Source of the DNA: Devosia lacusdianchii
GTDB lineage: Bacteria; Pseudomonadota; Alphaproteobacteria; Rhizobiales; Devosiaceae
Assembly: GCF_022429625.1 (NCBI RefSeq)
Contig: NZ_CP092483.1
Span: 372,001 to 436,000, forward strand
DNA length: 64,000 nucleotides
Direction of reading: 5' to 3'
Each line of letters begins with the position of its first letter. Within the stretch, counting starts at the first letter, position 1. Positions 16,394 to 24,249 of this stretch are shown one piece after another. The notes below the pieces were generated by a model. That model worked only from the letters and a program-made list of their open reading frames with translations. It was not told the origin of the DNA and ran no database searches. Both the position numbers and the translations under genes were made by a program.

Positions 16394-17059
16394 TCAGAAC
16401 TTCCACCCCAGACCCGCGCGCACGACGACGTCGCTGGGCTCGCTGGTACCGCCGCCGGGCACCGGCACGGTGTTGACGCCGTAATGCGTCCAGGTCGCGT
16501 TGAGGCGCGCCATGATGTTCTGCGTCACCATCATGTCGACGCCGAGGCCAAGCTGGATGCCGCCCGCCGTATAGTTCGCGGCGGCATTGCCATAGCCGGG
16601 GCTGAGGTCGAAATGCGCCCAGGAATAGCCCACTGTGCCATAGGCCAGCACATTCGGCGCCACGGGATAGCCCAGCGTGGCACGGACGGCGGCATCCCAC
16701 TTGATGGCGCCGTAGTTGACCGCGTTCCACAGATATTCGGTCGCCACATTGTTCACTTCGGCGTCGATGCCGAGCACGAACCAATCATGCAGCTGGTAGC
16801 GATAGCCGGCGAAAACGCCGGCGCTGCCGCCAATGTCGCCGAAGAGCTGCTCGACGCCGACCACGCCGCCGATCTCGTGCGTCTTGGTCGCGACGAGGCT
16901 GCCCTGCGCGCCGAGATAGAAACCGTCCCAGGTCGAGGAGATCGGCTGGTACATCTGATTGGTGACGACTGGCGCCACCATCGATTGAGCCTGTGCGGCA
17001 GCCGTCGAACCGAGCACCGCAATAGCGGTCACCGCCGCAAATTTCATTTCTGAACGCAT
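16394..17059 (-). CDS. Outer-membrane beta-barrel protein, Omp25/RopB-like
   Basis: A 221-residue protein with a signal peptide (MKFAAVTAIAVLGSTAAAQAQS region) followed by an eight-stranded barrel pattern: WDGFYLGAQGSLVATKT, GSAGVFAGYRYQLHDWFVLGIDAEV, RATLGYPVAPNVLAYGTVGYSWAHF, and a C-terminal strand ending in Phe (VVRAGLGWKF), the barrel-assembly signal. This matches the Omp25/Omp31 class of small porin-like proteins in Hyphomicrobiales. Start at 17059 is chosen, though an ATG at 17047 that keeps the signal peptide is also possible. It is preceded by a large inverted repeat downstream of argB. Confidence 0.88.
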   Translation of the reverse strand: MRSEMKFAAVTAIAVLGSTAAAQAQSMVAPVVTNQMYQPISSTWDGFYLGAQGSLVATKTHEIGGVVGVEQLFGDIGGSAGVFAGYRYQLHDWFVLGIDAEVNNVATEYLWNAVNYGAIKWDAAVRATLGYPVAPNVLAYGTVGYSWAHFDLSPGYGNAAANYTAGGIQLGLGVDMMVTQNIMARLNATWTHYGVNTVPVPGGGTSEPSDVVVRAGLGWKF

Positions 17060-17124
17060 GACAAAAAACCCCGCAACCTGATGGCTAAAATTTGCCACGA
17101 CTTATCCAGACCGAGCTATGCCAA

Positions 17125-17165
17125 ATGCGCCACACACCGGTCAAATCGACCGAGGTGTGGCGCAT
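17125..17165. terminator. Large perfect hairpin between argB and the Omp gene
   Basis: An 11-base arm (ATGCGCCACAC) pairs exactly with GTGTGGCGCAT, and inside it CGGTC pairs with GACCG around an AAATC loop. No T-run follows on either strand, so it is not a standard intrinsic terminator. It lies 22 bases after the argB stop and about 65 bases before the Omp start, so it could end argB transcription or fold in the Omp leader mRNA. Confidence 0.5.
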
Positions 17166-17186
17166 GGTTAGCGAAGCGTCAACGCC

Positions 17187-18089
17187 TTAACGAACGATAA
17201 GCGTTCCGGCGCCGAACTCGGTAAACAGTTCCACCAGCACCACATGCGGCGATTTGCCGTTGAGGATGACGACGCCCTCGACGCCGTTTTCGAGCGCCTC
17301 GAGACAGGTCTCGACCTTGGGAATCATGCCGCCGGAGATCGTTCCGTCGGCGATCAGTTCCTTGGCCTCGCGCACGGAAAGCTCGGGAATGAGCTTGCCG
17401 TTCTTGTCGAGCACGCCCGGCACGTCGGTGAGGAACAGTAGGCGCTTGGCGCCGAGCGAGCCGGCGATAGCGCCGGCAAAGGTATCGGCGTTGATATTGT
17501 AGGTATTGCCATCACGGCCCGGGGCGACCGGGGCGATGACGGGGATCATCTCGGACCGGGCTAGCAGGTCGAGCAGCGTGCGGTCGACTTCGACCGGCTC
17601 GCCGACGAAACCGAGATCGAGGACCTTTTCGATATTGGAGGTCGGGTCCTTGACGGTCTTTACGGCCTTCCTGGCGAAGACCATGTTGCCGTCCTTGCCG
17701 CAAAGGCCGATGGCCCATTCACCCTCGGCATTGATCAGCGCCACGATTTCCTTGTTGATCGAACCGGCCAGGACCATCTCGACGATTTCCATCGTCCGCG
17801 CATCGGTCACGCGCAGGCCGCCCTCGAATTTGGATTCGATGCCCAGATTTTTGAGCATGGACGCGATCTGCGGTCCGCCGCCATGCACCACGATCGGATT
17901 AACCTTGGACTGCTTGAGCAGCGCGATATCGCGCGCAAAGGCCTGGCCGAGCTTGGCGTCGCCCATGGCGTGGCCACCGTATTTCACCACGACGGTCTTG
18001 CCTTCGTAGCGCTGCATATAGGGCAGCGCCTGCGCCAGAATGCCGGCATCGTGGCTGAACCGGTCGGTCGAGGGCGTTTCTTCGGACAT
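17187..18089 (-). CDS. argB: Acetylglutamate kinase
   Basis: A 300-residue amino-acid kinase that phosphorylates N-acetylglutamate, the second step of arginine synthesis. Motifs seen are [12 protein letters not shown] near the N-terminus (ATP phosphate binding), [10 protein letters not shown] (substrate binding), and [31 protein letters not shown], with an N-terminal helix as in arginine-sensitive hexameric forms. Start ATG at 18089 ([10 protein letters not shown]); a TTG at 18104 is less likely. In many alphaproteobacteria argB follows engB directly; here about 5 kb of other genes separate them. Confidence 0.95.
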   Translation of the reverse strand: MSEETPSTDRFSHDAGILAQALPYMQRYEGKTVVVKYGGHAMGDAKLGQAFARDIALLKQSKVNPIVVHGGGPQIASMLKNLGIESKFEGGLRVTDARTMEIVEMVLAGSINKEIVALINAEGEWAIGLCGKDGNMVFARKAVKTVKDPTSNIEKVLDLGFVGEPVEVDRTLLDLLARSEMIPVIAPVAPGRDGNTYNINADTFAGAIAGSLGAKRLLFLTDVPGVLDKNGKLIPELSVREAKELIADGTISGGMIPKVETCLEALENGVEGVVILNGKSPHVVLVELFTEFGAGTLIVR

Positions 18090-18283
18090 AGGGAAAAGAC
18101 TCAATCGGTTGGCGAGCGGGCGATGAAGACCGCAACGGGTCTAGAGCATCAATGCGGAAAGGAAAAGACGCTTCTGCGGCATTTGCCATTGATCCATTTC
18201 GCGTTCTGTTGCGTTGTGGGCAATGCCACACATCGCGCCGGCCAGGGCGGGGATAGGCAGGCGGCGGGAGGCACGCTACATCT

Positions 18284-18838
18284 ATGTCCATGCAGACGAC
18301 TCCCTCACAGGACATCGCCGACCTCATCTCGCGCTGTGCGCTACGGGATCGCGCGGCATTTCGCTCCCTCTATGAACGGACCAGCGCGAAACTCTTCGGG
18401 GTGACGCTGCGTATCTTGAAAGACCGTTCGGAGGCCGAAGAGGCTATCCAGGAAGTCTATGTGAAGATCTGGCAACGCGCCGATCGTTACGTAGCGGGCA
18501 ATACCAGCCCGATCAGCTGGCTCGTTGCCGTTGCGCGAAACCATTCGCTCGACATCCTGAGGGCCCGTCGCCCGGCCTCCGACGATATCGATGTGGCGCT
18601 CGAAATCCCTGACAGCGGCCCCACCCCGGAACGGGCGGCCGAGGACAGCGAGGAGAAAGGCCGCATCGAGCACTGCCTGGGCACGCTCGAACCCGATCGC
18701 GCCGATGCAGTTCGCGGCGCCTACCTCGATGGCTATAGCTATGAGGAGCTCGCCACCCGTCACGCCGTGCCTTTGAATACGATGCGAACCTGGCTGCGGC
18801 GCAGCCTGCTGAAACTGAAAGATTGTCTGACGGCATGA
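18284..18838 (+). CDS. ECF-type RNA polymerase sigma factor
   Basis: A 184-residue group IV sigma factor with region 2 (FRSLYERTSAKLFGVTLRILKDRSEAEEAIQEVYVKIWQRADRY) and region 4 (LDGYSYEELATRHAVPLNTMRTWLRRSLLKLKDCL). It directs transcription of a small regulon when freed from its anti-sigma factor. The anti-sigma gene overlaps its stop by four bases, so the two are translationally coupled. The pair lies immediately upstream of a fasciclin-domain gene, a recurrent arrangement, so that gene is a likely target. It is divergent from argB. Confidence 0.93.
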   Translation: MSMQTTPSQDIADLISRCALRDRAAFRSLYERTSAKLFGVTLRILKDRSEAEEAIQEVYVKIWQRADRYVAGNTSPISWLVAVARNHSLDILRARRPASDDIDVALEIPDSGPTPERAAEDSEEKGRIEHCLGTLEPDRADAVRGAYLDGYSYEELATRHAVPLNTMRTWLRRSLLKLKDCLTA

Positions 18839-19548
18839 GCACGAGCGATGACATTGGCGGGGATTTCGGCGGGCGCAACGCGCTGGTCGCTGAATATGTG
18901 CTCGGCCTGTTGTCGAGCGCCGAACAGGCCCGCGTCGGTCGCCTGATTGAGGACAGCCAGGCGTTGCGCGCCGAGCGCGATTTCTGGGTGTCGCGCTTTG
19001 CGGCGCTCAATGCCGAATACGAAGAAACCCCGGTTCCGGCCCACCTCTATGCCGCCATCGAGGCGCGCGCGTTTGGCGAGGTGATCAAGGCAGGGCGCCC
19101 GGCCGCCAGCTTCTGGGAGTCGCTGATGGTCTGGCGCAGTATCGCTGCTGGTGCGCTGGCCGTTGCCGCCGTGGCCATCGGCTTCAACCTGATGACGCCG
19201 CGCTTCGATGCCGATGGCATGGCCGTGCAACTGGTCGCAGCCTTGCAGGCGCATGAGGGCAGCGGCATCGAATTCGTGGCGCTCTACGAGCATGGCCAGG
19301 TGCGCATCACCTCGCTCAAGGGCGAGGCCGTACCCGAGCATGACTACGAACTTTGGTACATCAACGGCGACCAGCCGGCCGTATCGATGGGCGTCGTGCC
19401 GGTCAATGCCAAGCTGGAAATCCCGGTCGACAGCGCCATCATCGGTCCGGGCACGGTCCTGGCCGTGACGCTCGAACAGACCGGCGGCTCGCCCACCGGC
19501 GTGGCCCAGGGCCCAATCGTGGCGCTCGGCTCGGCAACGCCGATCTAG
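18835..19548 (+). CDS. Anti-sigma factor, RskA-type
   Basis: A 237-residue single-pass membrane protein. The N-terminal cytoplasmic part (about 1-95; LVAEYVLGLLSSAEQARVGRLIEDSQALR) is the sigma-binding region. One membrane helix follows at about residues 103-122 (IAAGALAVAAVAIGFNLM). The periplasmic part contains LYEHGQVRITSLKGEAVPEHDYELWYINGDQPAVSMGVV, typical of the RskA C-terminal domain. It holds the ECF sigma factor inactive until a periplasmic signal leads to its release. No zinc-binding HxxxCxxC motif is present. ATG at 18835 overlaps the sigma stop; a TTG at 18823 is an alternative. Confidence 0.9.
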   Translation: MSTSDDIGGDFGGRNALVAEYVLGLLSSAEQARVGRLIEDSQALRAERDFWVSRFAALNAEYEETPVPAHLYAAIEARAFGEVIKAGRPAASFWESLMVWRSIAAGALAVAAVAIGFNLMTPRFDADGMAVQLVAALQAHEGSGIEFVALYEHGQVRITSLKGEAVPEHDYELWYINGDQPAVSMGVVPVNAKLEIPVDSAIIGPGTVLAVTLEQTGGSPTGVAQGPIVALGSATPI

Positions 19549-19607
19549 GCCTGGCCTCAGCGCGCCCATGGCCTCCCGGCGAGGCCATGGGCGTATTTCC
19601 ATATCCA

Positions 19608-19693
19608 CAGCGTCATTCCCGCGAACGCGGGAATCCATTCTTCTTTCACGGCTGCCTCTGAAAGAGTGGATTCCGGCTTCGCTGGAGATGCTG
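19608..19693. repeat. REP/MITE-like palindromic repeat, decayed copy
   Basis: Lies in the 345-base gap between the anti-sigma and fasciclin genes. The left arm CGTCATTCCCGCGAACGCGG leads into GAATCCATT, and the right arm GTGGATTCCGGCTTCGCTGG follows after about 35 bases. The right end reads GGAGATGCTG where an intact element has GGAATGAC. A better-preserved copy is at 62540-62637. The rest of the gap (19694-19893) is AT-richer leader DNA and should contain the fasciclin promoter, which I could not place with confidence. Confidence 0.7.
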
Positions 19694-19893
19694 CGGTTTG
19701 GTTCGGGTTCCGGGTCCGGGGCAGGACCGCGTCCTTTCGGTGCACCGCGCGCGTTACGGCTTTAGCGCAAAAAAGGTTTCACCAAAATCGCGAAATATAG
19801 GCTGAAACTGCGCGAAACCTCGTTCTGAAGCGTCCCGTTCCTTCGCATGTCCCCGCCGATAAGGGGAACGAAACACAGGAAGGAACCACTATC

Positions 19894-20457
19894 ATGAATT
19901 TCCGCGCTCTTACTCTTGCCACCATGCTCTCTGTCTCCGCAATCTCGGGCGTCGCTTTCGCTCAGGAGAACCCGATGGTGGGCGGCGCTGCCATGTTCGC
20001 CGACAAGAACATCGTCGAAAACGCCGTGAATTCGGCCGACCACACCACGCTGGTTGCCGCCGTGCAGGCCGCTGGCCTGGTCGAGACGCTGTCGGGCGAA
20101 GGCCCGTTCACCGTTCTGGCTCCCGTCAATGCCGCCTTCGACGCCCTGCCGGCTGGCACTGTGGAGACGCTGCTGAAGCCCGAGAACAAGGAAATGCTCT
20201 CGACCATCCTGGCCTGTCACGTGATCCCGGCCAAGGCGCTCTCGACCGACATCGTCGGCATGGTCGAAGCTGATGGTGGCAAGCATGTCGTTGACACCGT
20301 CGGCGGCTGCAAGCTGACCCTCGAAGCCAAGGACGGCAAGGTCACCGTGACCGACGAAAACGGCACCGTTGCCAACGTCACCATCGCCGACGTGATCCAG
20401 TCCAACGGCGTCATCCACGTGATCGACGCCGTGCTGACCCCCAAGTCTGCCATGTAA
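19894..20457 (+). CDS. Exported fasciclin-domain protein
   Basis: A 187-residue protein with a signal peptide (MNFRALTLATMLSVSAISGVAFAQ) and one fasciclin (FAS1) domain from about residue 40: ENAVNSADHTTLVAAVQAAGLVETL, the H1 motif GPFTVLAPVNAAFDALP, HVIPAKALS, and the H2 motif NGVIHVIDAVLTP. FAS1 proteins are secreted or surface adhesion or scaffolding domains. An AGGAAGGA Shine-Dalgarno lies before the ATG. It sits directly downstream of an ECF sigma/anti-sigma pair, and in related bacteria such neighbours are often under that sigma factor's control; this is inferred here from position only. Confidence 0.93.
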   Translation: MNFRALTLATMLSVSAISGVAFAQENPMVGGAAMFADKNIVENAVNSADHTTLVAAVQAAGLVETLSGEGPFTVLAPVNAAFDALPAGTVETLLKPENKEMLSTILACHVIPAKALSTDIVGMVEADGGKHVVDTVGGCKLTLEAKDGKVTVTDENGTVANVTIADVIQSNGVIHVIDAVLTPKSAM

Positions 20458-20668
20458 CAAAGCCGACCATCTGGCCGACTTGTAACCAAACGAAGCGCCA
20501 GCTCGAATGGTGCTTCGAGGGGGGTCGCAGCCCGCGACCTCTCACCACAACTTGACGTGCCATTGCCCTGCCCAGGGTCTTACAATGGCCGTCACACCAG
20601 CCCCGCGCCGCCGCCCGCACCCCCTCCTGCGGTCCCGGGCGCGGGGTATTGCCGAAAGGGATGAGAGA

Positions 20669-21163
20669 ATGTTGATCGATCGTCGCAACCTGCTTCTGGG
20701 TGGAACTGCTTTCACCGCATTGGCGGCTTTCGCCTATCTGCGCCCTACAGGCGCGCCCCTCGCCGCCGAGGGCGATTTCCCGTTCAAGCTCACCGATGAG
20801 GAATGGAAGGCCAAGCTCGATCCGACCGCCTATGACGTGTTGCGGCACGAGGCGACCGAACGCCCCTTCACCTCCCCGCTCAATGGCGAGCACCGCGCCG
20901 GTACCTTCATCTGTGCCGGCTGCGATCAGCCGCTCTTCGCATCCGAAACCAAGTTCGATAGTGGCACTGGCTGGCCCAGCTTCTATACCTTCATCGAGGG
21001 CGCCATCGGCACCAGCGTCGACAACACCCTGTTCATGACGCGCACCGAGGTCCACTGCTCCAATTGCGGCGGCCATCAGGGTCACGTCTTTGAAGATGGC
21101 CCCGAACCGACGGGCCTGCGCTACTGCATCAATGGCGTCTCGCTGAAGTTCGTCGCCGCCTGA
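20669..21163 (+). CDS. msrB: Peptide-methionine (R)-S-oxide reductase, exported
   Basis: A 164-residue MsrB that reduces the R epimer of methionine sulfoxide in proteins. Zinc-binding pairs are C82/C85 (ICAGC) and C130/C133 (CSNC), the FDSGTGWPSF motif is intact, and C153 in RYCINGVSLKF is the catalytic cysteine. The resolving-cysteine position usual in the middle of some MsrBs is not obvious. The N-terminus has a twin-arginine-like leader (DRRNLLLGGTAFTALAAFAYL), so it probably acts in the periplasm. ATG at 20669 has an AAAGGGATGAGAGA leader. Its last 43 bases overlap the nitrilase gene on the other strand. Confidence 0.92.
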   Translation: MLIDRRNLLLGGTAFTALAAFAYLRPTGAPLAAEGDFPFKLTDEEWKAKLDPTAYDVLRHEATERPFTSPLNGEHRAGTFICAGCDQPLFASETKFDSGTGWPSFYTFIEGAIGTSVDNTLFMTRTEVHCSNCGGHQGHVFEDGPEPTGLRYCINGVSLKFVAA

Positions 21164-21975
21164 CGCGCATCGCGATAGATGCGGCCCTCGCGCGCCAACC
21201 GCCGCCAGGGCCGCGCCTTGTTGAGGGCGACATCGAGCTGCGGATCATCCCGGTCCAGGGTGGCGACGGCGATATCCACCCCGGACGAACAGCGTACCAG
21301 CCAGTTTCCGTCCGGCCCGATAATGCCCGAAGCCGGTTCGTCCGCATTGGCCGGCGTGGCCACGGCCAACCACAGGCAATTGGTGGCCGCATGGCTTCGC
21401 AGGATGATGTCGCCGATCGGGCCAAAGCCATAGGTGGCGTGCAGGATGCAATCGGCGCCCAGCGCCTCATACGCGGCGAAGAGTTCGGGAAACTGCGTTT
21501 CGATGCAGATGGTCATACCGAAGGAAAAACCGTCGCGCGCGATCATGATCGGATCGCGACCTGGCGTGTACCAACCCGTAACCTCGGTATTGGAGAGCAT
21601 GCGCTTGTCATAGCGTGCCGAGGAGGGCAGGGCGTAGAGGCTGTTATGCGGTCGCCTGCCGGCAAGCGGATGCGCCGCGCCGACGATGGCCATGATGCCC
21701 AATCGCTCGGCCTGGGCCGAAATGGCGGCCAACTCTTCCGCCAGCGCTGTCCAATCGAGCGCTGCCCAGTCGCGAACCTGGGCCTTGGCATAGCCCGAGA
21801 GCGCGCCCTCGGGGAACAGCGCGACCACCGCACCCTGCACAACCGCCTCGTCGAGAAGCGCCCGCATGTGGCGGCCATTCGCCCGGATATCGGGCTCGAT
21901 ACGGCTTTGCACGGCGGCTATGCGGATGGGAGCGGACACGGGTGGCACCGAAGCAGTTGATTCTGCCGCCGGCAT
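21121..21975 (-). CDS. Carbon-nitrogen hydrolase (nitrilase superfamily)
   Basis: A 284-residue amidase of the nitrilase superfamily. The catalytic triad is visible: E56 (ALFPEGALSG), K124 (ARYDKRML) and C157 (GMTICIETQFPE). Members hydrolyse nitriles, amides or carbamoyl groups; the substrate here is unknown. It is convergent with msrB and its C-terminal 14 codons overlap the msrB 3' end in antisense. It is divergent from the glutamine amidotransferase gene, with 45 bases between starts, so the two may share a control region. Confidence 0.88.
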   Translation of the reverse strand: MPAAESTASVPPVSAPIRIAAVQSRIEPDIRANGRHMRALLDEAVVQGAVVALFPEGALSGYAKAQVRDWAALDWTALAEELAAISAQAERLGIMAIVGAAHPLAGRRPHNSLYALPSSARYDKRMLSNTEVTGWYTPGRDPIMIARDGFSFGMTICIETQFPELFAAYEALGADCILHATYGFGPIGDIILRSHAATNCLWLAVATPANADEPASGIIGPDGNWLVRCSSGVDIAVATLDRDDPQLDVALNKARPWRRLAREGRIYRDARQAATNFSETPLMQ

Positions 21976-22020
21976 TGTCGATATCTCTGCCTGTCCAAGT
22001 CCAGCCCAGACTGCATTTCC

Positions 22021-22728
22021 ATGAAGCTCACCATCATCCAGACCGGCGACGTGCCTGCGCCGCTGCGCAATCAGTTCGGCCCCTATCGGCGGATGTTCGA
22101 GACCATGTTCGACAGCACGGGGCAGGGGTTCAGCTACGACATGGTGGCGGTGTCAGACGGCGCGCCATGTCCCGATCCGGCTGATCTCGAAGGCATCGTG
22201 ATCACCGGCTCGGCCGCTGGCGTTTATGACGATCTGCCATGGCTCGATCCCTTGCGCGCCTTCATCCGCGACGCCTATGGCAAGCGCACGCCGATGCTTG
22301 GCGTGTGTTTCGGCCACCAGATCATGGCCGACGCGCTGGGTGGCGATGTGCGGAAATCCGAAAAGGGCTGGGGCCTGGGGCGCCACACCTATGCCGTCAC
22401 GACGCGCCCCGGCTTCATGCGCGCCGCGCCCGCTGCGCTGGCTGTCGCCTGTTCGCACCAGGACCAGGTCATCGTACCGCCTGAAGAGGCTGAGGTGATC
22501 CTGACCTCTGATTTCACCCCCAATGCCGGCCTCAGCTATCGCAATGGCGCGGCCCTCAGCTTCCAGCCACACCCTGAATTCGCCGACGACTACACCATCG
22601 CGCTGGCCGAGATGCGTCGAGGCAAAGCACCGGACGATGTGGTGGAAACAGCACTGGCCTCCATTGCAAAGCCGTCCGATAGTGGTGAGGTTGCCGGTTA
22701 CATCGGGCAGTTCTTCAGAGGGCGCTGA
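22021..22728 (+). CDS. Class I glutamine amidotransferase-like protein
   Basis: A 235-residue stand-alone GATase1 domain similar to the GMP synthase glutaminase-like group. The nucleophile is C96 in LGVCFGHQIMADALGG, and the His/Glu pair is in SFQPHPEFADDY. Such stand-alone proteins in alphaproteobacteria have unassigned amide-hydrolysing or amidotransferase roles (some act on gamma-glutamyl compounds). No partner synthase domain is adjacent. A DUF1801 gene follows after one base, probably in the same transcript. Confidence 0.85.
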   Translation: MKLTIIQTGDVPAPLRNQFGPYRRMFETMFDSTGQGFSYDMVAVSDGAPCPDPADLEGIVITGSAAGVYDDLPWLDPLRAFIRDAYGKRTPMLGVCFGHQIMADALGGDVRKSEKGWGLGRHTYAVTTRPGFMRAAPAALAVACSHQDQVIVPPEEAEVILTSDFTPNAGLSYRNGAALSFQPHPEFADDYTIALAEMRRGKAPDDVVETALASIAKPSDSGEVAGYIGQFFRGR

Positions 22729-22729
22729 C

Positions 22730-23125
22730 ATGGCTGTGGCGGAAAAGCTGTCGGAGGTCGACGCCTATCTCGATGGCCTGCAGCACGCGCGCAAGGCCGA
22801 GATCGAGACACTGCGCCGGGCGATCCTCGACGCGGTGCCCGGGCTCAGGGAGCGCATCAAGTGGAACGCGCCGAGTTTCGGGCTCGGCGACGACGACCGC
22901 ATCACCATGCGCATTCACCCCGGAGATCGGCTGCAACTGATCCTGCATCGCGGCGCCAAGGCCGGCGCGGACGATTTCTTCCGCTTCGAGGATCCCGACA
23001 AGCTGCTGTCGTGGGCCGCGCCGGACCGGGGCGTGGTGACATTCAGGGATGCCGATGACCTAGACACCAAGCTGACCGCATTGCCGGAAGTACTCCGGCG
23101 CTGGGTCACCTGCACCACGCGCTAG
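22730..23125 (+). CDS. DUF1801 domain protein
   Basis: A 131-residue protein of the DUF1801/YdhG-like fold: VDAYLDGLQHARKAEIETLRRAILDAVPGLRERIKWNAPSF in pattern, then RIHPGDRLQLILHRG and the acidic C-terminal segment. The motif WNAPSF with the following small domain is diagnostic; the biochemical role of the family is not established. The ATG at 22730 lies one base beyond the upstream stop, which suggests coupled translation. It ends at a terminator-like hairpin shared with engB. Confidence 0.8.
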   Translation: MAVAEKLSEVDAYLDGLQHARKAEIETLRRAILDAVPGLRERIKWNAPSFGLGDDDRITMRIHPGDRLQLILHRGAKAGADDFFRFEDPDKLLSWAAPDRGVVTFRDADDLDTKLTALPEVLRRWVTCTTR

Positions 23126-23151
23126 CACCTCTCCCTTTGGGGGGAGAGGTG
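23126..23151. terminator. Terminator-like hairpin between convergent genes
   Basis: CACCTCTCCC pairs exactly with GGGAGAGGTG around a TTTGGG loop, directly after the DUF1801 stop codon and eight bases before the engB stop. There is no T-run, so termination strength is uncertain. The position suits a shared end for both transcripts. Confidence 0.55.
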
Positions 23152-23159
23152 AAGGACGG

Positions 23160-23810
23160 TCAGCTCTCCAGCAGCATCGCGATTTCGGTCCGCAGGTCGC
23201 GCAATCCGTCGCCCTTGACTGACGAGGTCAGGATGACACGCGGGTGGGCGGCAGGGCGCTTGAGAATGGCGGTCCTTGTCGCAGCGATAACCTGCTCAAG
23301 CTCCTTGGCCGAAGGCTTGTCGGCCTTGGTCAGTACCACCTGGTAGCTCACCGCGGCCTTGTCGAGCTCGTTCATGACCGTCAGGTCATTGTCCTTAGGT
23401 CCGTGCCGCCCATCAACAAGCACATAGACGCGGCGCAGAGTAGCGCGACCGGTGAGATACTGGTGGATCAGCTTGGTCCAGGCCCGCACCTTGTCCTCGG
23501 GCGCCTTGGCATAGCCATAGCCGGGCATGTCAACGATCCTGAGGTTTTCGCTCTGGCTTTCGAAGATATTGAGCTCCTGTGTGCGGCCTGGCGTATTGGA
23601 CGTGCGCGCCAGGCTCGACGTGCCGCAGAGCGCATTGATCAGGCTCGACTTGCCCACATTGGACCGACCGGCAAAGGCGATCTCCACCTTGTCCATCGGC
23701 GGCAGGTCGGCAATGCGCACGCAGCCCTTGATGAACAGGAACGGCCGCGCGAACAGCAGACGTCCGCGTTCGATGATATCGGGTGAATAGTCGACGGTGT
23801 CAGGCTGCAT
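23160..23810 (-). CDS. engB: Ribosome biogenesis GTPase YihA/EngB
   Basis: A 216-residue TRAFAC-class GTPase needed for large-subunit assembly. GTP motifs: G1 GRSNVGKSS (residues 48-56), G3 [10 protein letters not shown]4 TKADK, and the family-specific [15 protein letters not shown] start. In many alphaproteobacteria it lies in the order rpmH, rnpA, yidC, engB, argB. Here the same strand and order are kept, but an HxlR/oxidoreductase pair separates it from yidC and other genes from argB. Its first 11 bases overlap the hxlR 3' end. Confidence 0.95.
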   Translation of the reverse strand: MQPDTVDYSPDIIERGRLLFARPFLFIKGCVRIADLPPMDKVEIAFAGRSNVGKSSLINALCGTSSLARTSNTPGRTQELNIFESQSENLRIVDMPGYGYAKAPEDKVRAWTKLIHQYLTGRATLRRVYVLVDGRHGPKDNDLTVMNELDKAAVSYQVVLTKADKPSAKELEQVIAATRTAILKRPAAHPRVILTSSVKGDGLRDLRTEIAMLLES

Positions 23811-24141
23811 GAGCGGGGCGTTCCAGATTTTCGACGCCCCAGGTCTTGAGCGCGACCAGGACCGGTTCGAGCGAGCGGCCCCGTTCAGTCAGCGAATACT
23901 CGACCTTGGGCGGGACCTCTGGATAGACGACTCTGAGAATAAGTCCATCCGCTTCGAGCTCGCGCAGCTGATTGGTCAGCATGCGCTGCGTCACATTGGG
24001 GATACGACGGCGCAATTCATTGAAGCGCAATGTGCCGCTCAGCAGCCGGTAGAGCACCACGCCCTTCCATTTGCCATCGATGAGATCGAGCACACCCTCG
24101 ACGGGGCACGCATCGGCGCGCGGGGTTCGGAGCTGGGCCAT
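23800..24141 (-). CDS. HxlR family transcriptional regulator
   Basis: A 113-residue winged-helix regulator: [57 protein letters not shown] is the HxlR pattern (described here by its parts). A conserved N-terminal cysteine (DACPVEG) could sense electrophiles or redox change. The start ATG at 24141 is used; the longer frame has no Shine-Dalgarno. It is divergent from a zinc-type alcohol dehydrogenase-like gene, and an inverted repeat lies between them, so it most likely controls that enzyme. Confidence 0.9.
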   Translation of the reverse strand: MAQLRTPRADACPVEGVLDLIDGKWKGVVLYRLLSGTLRFNELRRRIPNVTQRMLTNQLRELEADGLILRVVYPEVPPKVEYSLTERGRSLEPVLVALKTWGVENLERPAHAA

Positions 24142-24157
24142 GGGTAGTATCCAAATG

Positions 24158-24170
24158 CGCACTATGTGCG
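24158..24170. promoter_or_regulatory. Candidate HxlR operator
   Basis: CGCAC-TAT-GTGCG is a perfect inverted repeat, extended to ATGCGCAC TAT GTGCGAAT with one mismatch per arm. It sits in the 108-base gap between the divergent hxlR and oxidoreductase genes, 17 bases from the hxlR start. Confidence 0.5.
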
Positions 24171-24249
24171 AATATTGTGCATTCTTGCGGCAATCGTCAG
24201 TAACGCTACCTCTAGCACCGCATACTTCAACCAGCAAAGAGTGTTTGCC

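Noticed and set aside
20458..20485. Terminator after the fasciclin gene
   Set aside because: The stem AAGCCGACC/GGCCGACTT has two mismatches and no T-run; too weak to list as a feature.
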